A stretch of DNA of 64,000 bases from assembly GCF_000710615.1 (NCBI RefSeq), contig NZ_JDTH01000013.1, positions 1-64,000 on the forward strand. The letters are read 5' to 3'. Both the position numbers and the translations under genes were made by a program. Source of the DNA: Haladaptatus cibarius D43 (lineage in GTDB: Archaea > Halobacteriota > Halobacteria > Halobacteriales > Haladaptataceae). A model generated the notes under the pieces. That model had not been told where the DNA came from, made no database searches, and saw only the letters and a list, made by a program, of their open reading frames with translations. Positions 50,915 through 60,141 of this stretch are shown here, one piece after another. Every line of letters begins with the position of its first letter. The stretch's first letter is position 1.

Positions 50915-52729
50915 ATGTGTGGAATTATCGCGCGCATCGGCGAAGGTGACGCGATTACGAAGCTCGTCACGGGCCTCGAAAATCTGGAGTACCGAGGCTA
51001 CGACTCGGCTGGCGTCGCCGTCCAGAACGGCTCCGGAATTTCGGTCTACAAACGCTCCGGCCAGATTTCGGAACTGAAAGACACCATCGTCGGAAGCGTT
51101 CCGAAAGGGAACGTCGGCATCGGCCACACTCGCTGGAGTACCCACGGCCCACCAACCGACGAGAACGCCCACCCTCACACGAGCGAAACCGAAAACGTCG
51201 CCGTCGTTCACAACGGCATCATCGAGAACTACACCGAACTCAAAGAACGCCTCGAATCGGAGGGTCACGAGTTTACGAGCGACACCGACACCGAGGTCAT
51301 TCCGCACCTCTTCGAACAACATCTCGAAGAAGAGGCGACCATCGAGGATGCCTTCCGAAAAACCATCGGTGACCTCGAAGGAAGCTATGCGGTCGCCGCA
51401 CTCGTCGATGGCGTTCACGCCATCTACGCGGCCCGACAAGGCTCGCCGCTCATCCTCGGACTGGACAACGACGAATATTATCTGGCAAGCGACGTTCCCG
51501 CCTTCCTCGACCACACCGACAGAGTGGTCTACTTCGAGGACGGCGACGTCGCCATCCTCGAACCGAACGGCGTCACCATGACCGACCTCGAAGGTAACAT
51601 GGTCAACCGCGACGTCGAACATATCGACTGGAACCCGGAAGACGCTGGAAAGGGTGGCTACGAGCATTACATGCTCAAGGAGATACACACCCAGCCGAAC
51701 GCCCTCTCGAACACCATCGAGGGCCGCGTACAGGATGGGGAAATCAATCTCGAAGAGTTCCCCAAAGGCACGTTCAGCGGCATCGACGACGTTCATTTCG
51801 TCGCCTGCGGCACTTCGTACCACGCCGCGCTGTACGGCCAGCAGATGCTCAACCGAGCGGGAATCCGAGCACAGGCGTTCCGCGCCAGCGAGTACGTCGA
51901 TTCCAACCCCGGGCCGGTTTCCGAAAGCACACTCACCATCGCGGTTACACAGAGTGGCGAAACGGCGGACACTCTCGGTGCGCTCAAACAAGCGAAATCG
52001 CAGGGCGCTCACGTCGTCACTGTGACGAACGTGATGGGTTCGACGGCGGCCCGCGAGGCCGACGACGCGCTGTTCATTCGGGCTGGGCCGGAAATCGGTG
52101 TCGCCGCGACGAAGACGTTCTCCTCGCAGGCAGTGACGCTCTCCATGCTCGCCATTCGCCTCGCCGAGGACATCGAAACTGCAACCCCACCGGAGGATAA
52201 AGCTGACCTCCTCCAAAGTCTGAAAGCACTACCGGAGAACGTCGAGAAGGTACTCGACTCCACGGAAGGGAAACGTATCGCCAGCCGGTACACCGGGAGC
52301 GAGTCGTTCTTCTTCATCGGCAGAGGGTTGAACAACGCCGTCGCGAAAGAAGGCGCGCTGAAGTTCAAGGAAATCACATACGAACACGCCGAAGGATTCG
52401 CCTCCGGCGAATTGAAACACGGGCCGCTGGCACTCGTAACGCCGGACACACCGATATTCGCGCTGTTCAACGGTGAGAACGACAAGAAAACATTGCAAAA
52501 CGCAGAGGAAGCGCAGGCACGTGGTGCGCCAATCGTCGCAGTGGCGAGCAAAAACCACGCGTCGGCGGATATCGCGGATTCGTTCCTCGAAATTCCCGAG
52601 ACGCACCCAATGTGGTCGGGACTGCTGGCGAACGTCCAACTCCAGTTGGTGTCCTACCACGCCGCCCGAAACCTCGGACGGCCTATCGACAAGCCGCGAA
52701 ATCTGGCAAAGAGTGTGACCGTCGAATAA
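50915..52729 (+). CDS. glmS: Glutamine--fructose-6-phosphate aminotransferase (isomerising)
   Basis: A 604-residue enzyme making glucosamine-6-phosphate from fructose-6-P and glutamine. Cys2 in MCGIIARIG is the glutaminase nucleophile, with LEYRGYDSAGVAV and GIGHTRWSTHG next. Two SIS domains follow: VACGTSYHAALYG and TQSGETADTL (first), then FIGRGLNNAVAKEGALKFKEITY (second). The length matches the family. It feeds the GlmM and GlmU-like enzymes also in this window. A Shine-Dalgarno and possible leader ORF lie upstream. Confidence 0.97.
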   Translation: MCGIIARIGEGDAITKLVTGLENLEYRGYDSAGVAVQNGSGISVYKRSGQISELKDTIVGSVPKGNVGIGHTRWSTHGPPTDENAHPHTSETENVAVVHNGIIENYTELKERLESEGHEFTSDTDTEVIPHLFEQHLEEEATIEDAFRKTIGDLEGSYAVAALVDGVHAIYAARQGSPLILGLDNDEYYLASDVPAFLDHTDRVVYFEDGDVAILEPNGVTMTDLEGNMVNRDVEHIDWNPEDAGKGGYEHYMLKEIHTQPNALSNTIEGRVQDGEINLEEFPKGTFSGIDDVHFVACGTSYHAALYGQQMLNRAGIRAQAFRASEYVDSNPGPVSESTLTIAVTQSGETADTLGALKQAKSQGAHVVTVTNVMGSTAAREADDALFIRAGPEIGVAATKTFSSQAVTLSMLAIRLAEDIETATPPEDKADLLQSLKALPENVEKVLDSTEGKRIASRYTGSESFFFIGRGLNNAVAKEGALKFKEITYEHAEGFASGELKHGPLALVTPDTPIFALFNGENDKKTLQNAEEAQARGAPIVAVASKNHASADIADSFLEIPETHPMWSGLLANVQLQLVSYHAARNLGRPIDKPRNLAKSVTVE

Positions 52730-53271
52730 CCGCGAAAGGCGGAGTCGAGTAACCGGCATGGGTGGTCGCCGGGTGCTTTTTATAGGAGTGGCAGTTTTCG
52801 AAATTCACGGGCACGAACCAGTGCGAGCACTGTTTTGCACAACGAAGTCAAGCATACATATAAAATCCTATTGCATAATATAACGTCATACACAGCATGA
52901 ATAATTATTTAAGATAGAGAACGGTCACCTCGTCGCTGCTCAAAATAGTCATGCTAAATACTAGCATGGAATTGAGAAAAACAGAACATCCCGGAAAAGA
53001 AAATAAATTCAGACATGTGATTTTGCCTGAAAGTGCCGGTTTCGACCGAGCCGAAAATTATTACTAACCAGAGGCCGTAGTAAGAAACGTCCCGTCGTCG
53101 CCGTGGCAGTCGCCGACAGGGACGCTGTCATCCACTTCCTTCTGCGCAACGTATTCGAGAGCACTGAACGGTACGTATCAACTAAAATTCGATTCGGAAC
53201 CAAAACGTCGGTCGTTGTGTGGAAATGGGCAAAAAGACAGTACAAAGCGCGAGAGTCGGAGATTAAGACAG
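52730..53271. other. Convergent intergenic region of about 540 bp, no supported gene
   Basis: It lies between glmS and glmM (convergent), both stops facing in. The middle is AT-rich (about 52850-53000). The open frame beginning at 53103 runs into antisense of glmM, and the minus frame at 53009-53245 is unconvincing. I see no repeats. Confidence 0.4.
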
Positions 53272-54585
53272 CTACTCCATGTAGTCTGCGACGAACGCAT
53301 CCGCCGTTTCGAACACTTCATTCGCCGCCGCCGGGTCGCGGGCCTCCGCCGCGATGCGAACCAGCGGTTGCGTTCCGCTGGCGCGAATCAGGAACCAGCC
53401 TTCGTCCAGTGAAACGCGCACGCCGTCAATGGTGTTGGCGTCGTCGTACCGCTCGGTTACCGATTCCGAGAGGGCGGCCATCAGACCGACTTTGTCCTCT
53501 ACTTCGATGTTCTTCCGTCGAATCGGATATTCACCGACATCGGCGGCGAGTTCCGACAGCGACCCCGTTTCGGCGACGAGTTCCGCGAGTCGGCAAGCCG
53601 CGAGCGAGCCGTCCGGACAGAGCGTCTGGTCGGGCCAAATCCACGCACCAGACTGCTCGCCCCCGAAGACGACGCCCGGTTCGGTCGCGCGCTCGGCGAC
53701 GTACACGTCGCCGACTTGGGTTCGAACCACGTCGGCACCCTGCTCCGCAAGCACGTCCTCGACGATGAGGCTGGTGTCCACCGGTGTCGCAATCGTCTCG
53801 CCTCCACCCGTCCGCTGACGAGCGAACAGCGTGAGCAAAACGTCGCCCGGAAGGAACTCGCCGTTTTCGTCCACGGCCATCATACGGTCTGCATCGCCAT
53901 CGTGGGCAATACCGAGGTCTGCGCCGGTTGCAATGACGTGGTCGCAGAGCGATTGACAGTTCTCCGAAGTGGGTTCGCTCGGCCGTGCCGGGAATCGGCC
54001 GTCGGGCTGTCCGTTCAGCGTCTCCACGTCACAACCGAGTTCGTAGAGTGCGTCGGCGGTTGCTCCGCCTGCACCATTTCCAACGTCTACGACGACGGAG
54101 AGGTCTGCCGGTTCGACGGCATCGACGAGGGTTTCGACGTGTCGGTCGTGTGCGCCGTCCCAGTGCGTTTTGTCGCCGGTTTCGTCCCATCCAGCGAGGT
54201 TGAAGTCCTCTTCCTCGATTCTGCGGGTGACTTCCTCGCGCTGGTCTGCGTCGAACGCCTGTCCGGACGGATTCCAGAGTTTGATGCCGTTGTCCGTCTC
54301 AGGGTTGTGAGACGCGGTAATCGAGACGCCTGCATCGGCGTGCTGCCATTCGACGCTCCGGGCAACCGTGGGCGTTGCGGCGAGGCCGAGATGTACGACA
54401 TCAGTTCCGCACTCTCGCAAGCCAGCCGAAAGCGCATCCGAAAGAAATCGTCCGCTATCACGAGGGTCACGCCCGACGACGACGCGCTCTACGCCCGTCG
54501 AAGCGAGTGCGCGACCGACCGCCAGCGCGAGGTCACCCGTGACGACTTCACCGACAGGTCCGCGGATTCCGCTGGTACCGAACAT
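53272..54585 (-). CDS. glmM: Phosphoglucosamine mutase-type phosphohexomutase
   Basis: A 437-residue enzyme of the alpha-D-phosphohexomutase family. MFGTSGIRGPVG opens the protein, the active Ser92 is in ITASHNPETDNGIKLW, the metal loop is AHDGDADRM, and SGTQPLVRI near the C-terminus binds substrate phosphate. It converts glucosamine-6-P to glucosamine-1-P, or possibly glucose/mannose phosphates. glmS on the opposite strand and the GlmU-like gene support the GlmM role. The ATG at 54585 matches the family N-terminus. Confidence 0.92.
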   Translation of the reverse strand: MFGTSGIRGPVGEVVTGDLALAVGRALASTGVERVVVGRDPRDSGRFLSDALSAGLRECGTDVVHLGLAATPTVARSVEWQHADAGVSITASHNPETDNGIKLWNPSGQAFDADQREEVTRRIEEEDFNLAGWDETGDKTHWDGAHDRHVETLVDAVEPADLSVVVDVGNGAGGATADALYELGCDVETLNGQPDGRFPARPSEPTSENCQSLCDHVIATGADLGIAHDGDADRMMAVDENGEFLPGDVLLTLFARQRTGGGETIATPVDTSLIVEDVLAEQGADVVRTQVGDVYVAERATEPGVVFGGEQSGAWIWPDQTLCPDGSLAACRLAELVAETGSLSELAADVGEYPIRRKNIEVEDKVGLMAALSESVTERYDDANTIDGVRVSLDEGWFLIRASGTQPLVRIAAEARDPAAANEVFETADAFVADYME

Positions 54586-54681
54586 TGGTCGTATGTCATC
54601 CGGGGCGGGCAAAAGGGTTGCTTTCGTGCGAAAATTACGCACGCTCGGTTCCGCGAGGAACGTTCGCTAGCCGTCAGAAAA

Positions 54682-56319
54682 TCACACCGGTTGCGGACCG
54701 TGTTCCGGCACCTCGACCGGTTTCATTGGTTCGTCGACGCGGAACACCATCGCGCCCTCGTTCTCGTAGACGAGATGGTAGCGGTCGGAGTCAACGAGAT
54801 GGCCGCGCATCCACGGCTTTTGGTATTCGTCGATACCGCGCACCGTGTAATGGCCCTTCGGCACGTAGATGTAGTTCGGGTCAACGTCGTTCCCTATCAT
54901 TTTCTTCGTCAGACAGGCCTTTCCGGGACAACGCGACATGCGCTTGTACAAGCCGAGATGATGCCGATAGTTGTCGTGACCTTCCCACTCAACGCCCCAC
55001 GGGCCGACGAGAATCGGACGGTCGGTCATGAGCGGGAACCACTCGGCGGCGTCACCGAGAACGACGAATTCGGAGCCGGATGCGGTGTTTTCCTGCACCC
55101 ACTCCATCGTCGCCATGTCGTCGTCGTCCATGAACGCCGGTTGTGTGGTGCTGTCGTGATGGGAGTTAAGACCACTTGCGGCGAACGAGACGCCGACGCT
55201 GGAAACAATCAGCACGATGACCATGACGACGACCAATGGTGCCGACCGAGAGTAGCGCGTCCGCGCCGACAAATTTCGAACCCGCGGGACGATGACCTCG
55301 AAGACCAGAATGGACAGCATCATCGCTCCGGCGGGGAACTGGAAGCGTAGTTTGCCGAGCATGAACGCCGCGGCCACCAGCCACAGTGGAAGGAACGGCC
55401 GCCGCTTTGCGACCAGATACACTGCCCCCGCAAACGACCCGATGAAGAAAATGACGGGGAGTTCCGGGTCGAGCGAGTAGACGAACTGGTTGAGGAGACG
55501 GCCCATGCCGCCGCCAAGACCAGTGTGGGTTCCGGACGCCGCCGTGAAAATTCCTGCACCGTGCGTGGCGACGATTTGGAGCCACCAAGGCGAGGCCAAC
55601 AGGATACCACCGCTAGCGACGATGGCCCCGCGGACGAGGCCGCGCGGCGTTCGACTGAAGCAGGCGAACATGACGAGATACGTCGTTCCGAAAAAGACGG
55701 TGTACACTGGATGCGTGAGAATCGTCATCCCGAACAACACGGTCGAAGAGACGAGCCATTTCGTTTCTCCGGTTTTGAACATCCTTATACCGGTGTACGC
55801 GCCGGTCAGGGCGAAGAGGAACGCTGGTGCCCGCACGACGCCACCCGCCGAAAGATGCCATTGGAGGACAGGGGGGGTCACCGCGAGGACGACCGTCGCA
55901 AAGCCTGCCCGCGGCGTTGATTCGAGCACCTCGCGTGCAAGATAGTAGAACGGAATGAGATACAACACCGTCACGAATCCGGGGAGCAGTCGGCTCAGCG
56001 TAATCGGGTCAACACCCGTTACGTCCATTATTACAGCCGAAACGTAGTACATCAACGGCGGATAGGCGAACGGAATGCCATCGCGCGTGTAGAGCGGAAT
56101 GCGCTCCGGGAGTCCGTAGCCGTGGGCGCTGATTTCTTCGGCAATCTGGAGATACAACCCGGCACCGTAAGCAGGATAGGGATGTGTTGTCAGGTAGACG
56201 AAGTGAACGAGCAGTGCGGTTCCTATCGCCGTCGCGAGCCACGCTCGCTCGTCACTGGCCAGTTCGGTCAGCTTGGCTGTGAGACTCCACTCTCGTCGTT
56301 CAGTAATACCGTGCGACAT
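54682..56319 (-). CDS. Polytopic GT-C-like glycosyltransferase
   Basis: A 545-residue protein with about 11-12 membrane segments in residues 25-440, then a soluble extracytoplasmic domain. HPYPAYGAGLYLQIAEEI in the first loop has the place of the GT-C acidic loop, and RIPLYTRDGIPFAYPPLMYY follows as in ArnT/PMT-like enzymes. The domain at 440-545 has NTASGSEFVVLGDAAEWFPLM. The ATG at 56319 is chosen; the upstream extension is not membrane-like. It lies next to the arylsulfotransferase-like gene in the same direction, 49 nt away. Confidence 0.78.
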   Translation of the reverse strand: MSHGITERREWSLTAKLTELASDERAWLATAIGTALLVHFVYLTTHPYPAYGAGLYLQIAEEISAHGYGLPERIPLYTRDGIPFAYPPLMYYVSAVIMDVTGVDPITLSRLLPGFVTVLYLIPFYYLAREVLESTPRAGFATVVLAVTPPVLQWHLSAGGVVRAPAFLFALTGAYTGIRMFKTGETKWLVSSTVLFGMTILTHPVYTVFFGTTYLVMFACFSRTPRGLVRGAIVASGGILLASPWWLQIVATHGAGIFTAASGTHTGLGGGMGRLLNQFVYSLDPELPVIFFIGSFAGAVYLVAKRRPFLPLWLVAAAFMLGKLRFQFPAGAMMLSILVFEVIVPRVRNLSARTRYSRSAPLVVVMVIVLIVSSVGVSFAASGLNSHHDSTTQPAFMDDDDMATMEWVQENTASGSEFVVLGDAAEWFPLMTDRPILVGPWGVEWEGHDNYRHHLGLYKRMSRCPGKACLTKKMIGNDVDPNYIYVPKGHYTVRGIDEYQKPWMRGHLVDSDRYHLVYENEGAMVFRVDEPMKPVEVPEHGPQPV

Positions 56320-56368
56320 CAGAGATCTCCCCGTTTCACGGTTTGACCCGCAGTTCGTCCATACATGG

Positions 56369-57787
56369 TCATCCCCTCCGCTCGATGTGAACCGTCCACG
56401 GGATAGTGAGCGACCGAGACGACCAGCGCCATTCGGTGACTGCCCACGCCAGCAACCCAAAAACGAGTGCAAGGAGAGCAAACACTTCGGTCGAACCCAT
56501 CCACGCAGGCAGAACGTACATGAATCCATTCATGTAGCGTCCCGGGACGATATTCTTTATCTCTATCCAGGCGCTTCCAACTATACTTTCTTTCTGGCCG
56601 TTTTGCTTACCAGTATCAACTGCGCTACTTTCGCCCGTGGATTTCGAAACGAGGCCGAGCGCGCTGGCACTCTGGCCACCTGAACTCTCGTCACCGGTTT
56701 CGAGACGCTCCGCTTCGTACGGGAACGCAATATCGACCGACCAGACGACGTCTCCCTGTTGATTTACCTCAAAGACCCGATTGCCGTTCGAGTCCGTGAT
56801 GAGGGTATGACCGTTCGGAAGGCGATCTGCATCACGAGGCCACTGCATCTGCGCGTCTTGCCACATCCACGTCCGATTCCACTCGCCGTTTTCGCGTTGG
56901 TACTCGACCACGCGATTGCTCTCGGAGTCACCGATGAGAACGGCAGGGCCGCCCTGCGATTCGGGAATGTAATCGGGGTTGTGCTGTTCGTAGATGATGT
57001 CGTGTTGGTCGTCGGTTCCGAGCGTCCAGTTCTCGACTAAACCGGTTTCACGGTCGAGGAAGGCGATCTGGTCGTGATTGCGAAGGCTAACCATCAACCG
57101 ACCGTCTTCGAGGACTTCCACATCGTTGATATGCGTCCAATCCTCGGGATACGGCCCGCCGCTGTTCGTCGGTTCGAAGTCGTTTTGGGCCTCCCACGAC
57201 CACTCAAGCAGCCCCGTCGTCGTGTTGACGACGAAAACCCGGTCTTGAGCAATATCGGCGATGGCGTAGGTCGAGTCGTTGATTCGGTCGCCGTCGTGCC
57301 ATCGAGTCGAGTGTTTTCCGGGTGTGATGCGACTGTAAACGTCGGTTACCGCCCCCGTAGAGAGGTTGACGCGCTCGACTCCGTTTCGAGTACAAACCTC
57401 GGTGCCACACTCCGACTTGTTCAGGTGGTCGGCGTAAAGGAACTCGACGGTCGTCTCTGTCCCCTCTACCGGGTCAACGTCCCAATAGCGCGTGTGCGAG
57501 TCATTGTAGTAGAGAACAGTCCCGTTCGAATTGAACGCCACCAGTTCGGCGCGAGCGCGGGGGCCGTCGCCCGCTTTGCCGAACCACGTGTTCGAGTCGG
57601 TCGCAATGACGGTGATGTTGTTCGTCTGCGGTGCGATTTGCTTGCCGTCGCCAGTCGAAATGTTCGCTTGGCGAATCTGTTCGTCGGTCTGTCCAACCGA
57701 TGAGCTTGCGGCTCCGTTCGCCAGAGCGAGAACCGAGAGGACGACGAGGGAAGCAAAGACAAGGCGGACCAGCTTCCGGGCAGACAT
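56369..57787 (-). CDS. Arylsulfotransferase (ASST)-like membrane protein
   Basis: A 472-residue protein. A signal/anchor segment (about 5-25) precedes a beta-propeller-like ectodomain. YWDVDPVEGTETTVEFLYADHLNK, split across strands, and HSTRWHDGDRINDSTYAIAD with DWTHINDVEVLEDGRLMVSLRNHDQIAFLDR are ASST hallmarks. The His in THIND is the probable catalytic residue. Two C-terminal segments (about 425-460) anchor it. Such enzymes transfer sulfate from a phenolic donor to an acceptor. Starts at 57796 or 57787 are possible; TTTTTATTATCG (57815-57826) is a TATA-like element 25-35 nt upstream. Confidence 0.82.
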   Translation of the reverse strand: MSARKLVRLVFASLVVLSVLALANGAASSSVGQTDEQIRQANISTGDGKQIAPQTNNITVIATDSNTWFGKAGDGPRARAELVAFNSNGTVLYYNDSHTRYWDVDPVEGTETTVEFLYADHLNKSECGTEVCTRNGVERVNLSTGAVTDVYSRITPGKHSTRWHDGDRINDSTYAIADIAQDRVFVVNTTTGLLEWSWEAQNDFEPTNSGGPYPEDWTHINDVEVLEDGRLMVSLRNHDQIAFLDRETGLVENWTLGTDDQHDIIYEQHNPDYIPESQGGPAVLIGDSESNRVVEYQRENGEWNRTWMWQDAQMQWPRDADRLPNGHTLITDSNGNRVFEVNQQGDVVWSVDIAFPYEAERLETGDESSGGQSASALGLVSKSTGESSAVDTGKQNGQKESIVGSAWIEIKNIVPGRYMNGFMYVLPAWMGSTEVFALLALVFGLLAWAVTEWRWSSRSLTIPWTVHIERRG

Positions 57788-58154
57788 CTTTAACATAGAG
57801 TATACGTAGCTACTTTTTATTATCGCGTCGCTAAGCCGTTCAGATACCGTTTGAACATTCCGTGAACGATATAATAGCGTCCTGATGGGGCAGAAGAACC
57901 ATGAAACGGTAATCGAAAGTACACATATGATAAAATATATCACAATATACTTAATTTTGCGGAAGTATCGCTACCATGGGAACAGGTTACAAAAGACATG
58001 GTCAATGCTGAAGGGGAGTGTTATTAAGTTCTGTATAATAAAACGAAAAGGGACGCTCTCCAGAGATAGTAACTACCGGTATCGTCCGCGCGGAACCTTC
58101 GGAACCACGGCCGCCCCAGACAATCCGCTACCAGCGTGATACGTACGCAAAAAT
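57788..58154. other. Divergent intergenic region of about 365 bp
   Basis: It separates the ASST-like gene from the solute-binding protein gene. TTTTTATTATCG (57815-57826) serves the minus-strand gene. CTGTATAATAAAACG (58031-58045) could serve the plus-strand gene with a leader of about 80 nt. No gene is supported in between. Confidence 0.45.
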
Positions 58155-60005
58155 ATGCCATCAAAACAGGACTTCAACGCTTCCGATACCCTCCCAACCA
58201 TCCCGAAAACAGGACGACGAGAGCTGCTCGCCGCCGTCGGGATGACGCTCGGAAGTGGCTGTATCGACGAAGCTCAGTCGCTCGTGAGTCGTGACGGCGC
58301 GACACAGGTAACGTTCTCTATAAAGACCCTTCCTGCTGATGCAGACCCGCGAGCGATTCGTATTGCCCGATTTTTAGCGAAACGGCTGAACGAAGTCGGT
58401 GTTGCGGCGCGGGTCGTTCCGATGGAACGCGTCGAACTGCTTCGAGACATCCTCATCGACCACACGTTCGACTGCTACGTTGCATGTCATCCCGGCTTCG
58501 ACGACCCAGACACGCTTAGAACGCTGTTACATTCTCGATTCGACATGGGGACAGGGTGGCAGAATCCATTCGGCTACGCGAACCTCGGCATGGACGAGCT
58601 GCTGATGGCCCAGAAACGACAGAGTGGACGCCAACGAACCAAAACAGTAGAACAAATTCAACACTCGATAGCCCGCAACCAGCCGTTTACTACCGTCGCG
58701 TTTCCAGACGATATTCGAGCAACTAGAACCGACAGGTTCGACGGCTGGGCGAAAATTAAGCGACCACATTCAGTTCACGGCTATCTCTCGCTCAAAACAA
58801 CGGACGGGGAGAGTACGCTTCGAATGACGACACAAGACTCCCGTCCGACGGAGAATCTCAATCCGCTCGCGCCGGAGTTCAGAAACGATGGAACGATAGT
58901 CGACTTGCTGTACGACTCCATGGGACGCTGGATAGACGGTGAAATCTGTCCATGGCTCGCTCGCGCGTGGGAGTGGCAGTCCCCGAAAAATTCACCCGAA
59001 GGGGAACCAGTCGCAACAGTTCACCTCAGGGACGACCTCTGGTGGCACGACGAGGAAGCACTCACTGCAAAAGACGTTGCGTTTACCTATCGATTTCTCA
59101 ACGACACGGCACTCGGAACGCTCGAAAGTCCGGTTCCGTCGCCACGGTTCCGTGGTGCCGCCACGTTAGTAAAGTCCGCAACGGCGATAAATGAGCAGAC
59201 GGTTCGCGTTCGATTCAATTCGGCAAGTCGAGCAGTCGCAGCTCGCGCATTTTCGGCACCCGTTCTTCCGAAGCACGTGTGGGAGGAACGGCATAAAAAG
59301 GCAGATATTGTGTTCGGAAGCGACACAACCGCCACAAGAGCACTCGTCTGGGACAACCTGCGACCAGTTGGGAGCGGTGCATTTCAGTTTTCGAGCGCGG
59401 AAGCAGGAGAACACCTGACCCTCGAACGATTCGACCAGCATTTTCTCCGGCGTACCGACACCGACTACGAAACGATGGACGCTAACGACGTCTCGACATC
59501 GAACTTAGAACACGCGCAACGATACGCGGGAGGACCGCAGTTCGAGCGACTACGGTTCATCGTCGTTCCGTCGGGAGCGGCCGCAACGCAAGTCGTCTTG
59601 AACGATGATGCCGACGCGACGGCAACCGGAGTGTCCGCGAACGACGTGCGCACCATCGGACGCGACGAAAACGTCCAACTACACGTTGACGAGTCGCCGT
59701 CGATGTATCACGTCGGTTTCAATGTCCGAAAAACACCGTTCAGTAACGTCCGATTCCGCAGAGCAGTGGCACAACTACTGGACAAAAAACACATCGTCGA
59801 TACGGTGTTCGACGGCTACGCGGAACCAGCGGCAAGCCCCTTGGCCCGGCACGACTCCCTCGCAGAAGACCTTCGATGGTCCGAAGTAGACCCCGAGCTT
59901 CCGTTCCCGGGAACGGACGGCACCCTCAACAGAGCAAAGGCAAAAACCACATTCGAGAACGCGGGCTTTCGGTACACGAACGATGGAAAGCTCCTCCGAC
60001 GGTGA
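58155..60005 (+). CDS. Family 5 solute-binding lipoprotein (ABC transporter or orphan)
   Basis: A 616-residue protein. GRRELLAAVGMTLGSGC has a twin-arginine-like start and a lipobox with Cys36, so it should be an exported lipoprotein. The mature part has the SBP_5 (oligopeptide/nickel-type) features: LNPLAPEF, GEPVATVHLRDDLWWHDEEALTAKDVAFTYRF, and NVRKTPFSNVRFRRAVAQLLDKK near the C-terminus. An extra N-terminal domain (about 45-210) precedes this. No ABC permease or ATPase is next to it, so its partners lie elsewhere or it acts as a stand-alone binding protein. Confidence 0.85.
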   Translation: MPSKQDFNASDTLPTIPKTGRRELLAAVGMTLGSGCIDEAQSLVSRDGATQVTFSIKTLPADADPRAIRIARFLAKRLNEVGVAARVVPMERVELLRDILIDHTFDCYVACHPGFDDPDTLRTLLHSRFDMGTGWQNPFGYANLGMDELLMAQKRQSGRQRTKTVEQIQHSIARNQPFTTVAFPDDIRATRTDRFDGWAKIKRPHSVHGYLSLKTTDGESTLRMTTQDSRPTENLNPLAPEFRNDGTIVDLLYDSMGRWIDGEICPWLARAWEWQSPKNSPEGEPVATVHLRDDLWWHDEEALTAKDVAFTYRFLNDTALGTLESPVPSPRFRGAATLVKSATAINEQTVRVRFNSASRAVAARAFSAPVLPKHVWEERHKKADIVFGSDTTATRALVWDNLRPVGSGAFQFSSAEAGEHLTLERFDQHFLRRTDTDYETMDANDVSTSNLEHAQRYAGGPQFERLRFIVVPSGAAATQVVLNDDADATATGVSANDVRTIGRDENVQLHVDESPSMYHVGFNVRKTPFSNVRFRRAVAQLLDKKHIVDTVFDGYAEPAASPLARHDSLAEDLRWSEVDPELPFPGTDGTLNRAKAKTTFENAGFRYTNDGKLLRR

Positions 60006-60015
60006 CGAAACTACG

Positions 60016-60141
60016 ATGAAAAAGGCAAAGCGTGGGATGGGCTGGCTCGAAAAAAGCGGGAGTGAGAGGGACGAGTTCGAAAAACGAAAGACCAAGAATC
60101 GGAAAGCCACAGAGTCGGCGAGAAAAACGGTGAAGCCGTGA
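60016..60141 (+). CDS. Possible 41-residue basic protein coupled to the PAP2 gene
   Basis: ATG at 60016, 41 codons, TGA at 60139-60141. It is rich in Lys, Arg and Glu (KKAKRGMGWLEKSGSERDEF...), with net positive charge, unlike most proteins here. Its stop overlaps the GTG start of the PAP2 gene by four bases (GTGA). That spacing suggests translational coupling, but so short a frame may be chance. Confidence 0.4.
   Translation: MKKAKRGMGWLEKSGSERDEFEKRKTKNRKATESARKTVKP

Noticed and set aside
53103-53768. Plus-strand frame of 221 codons starting between glmS and glmM
   Set aside because: Most of it is antisense to glmM and strongly Arg-rich. Only the first 55 codons lie in non-coding DNA and they show no family pattern.
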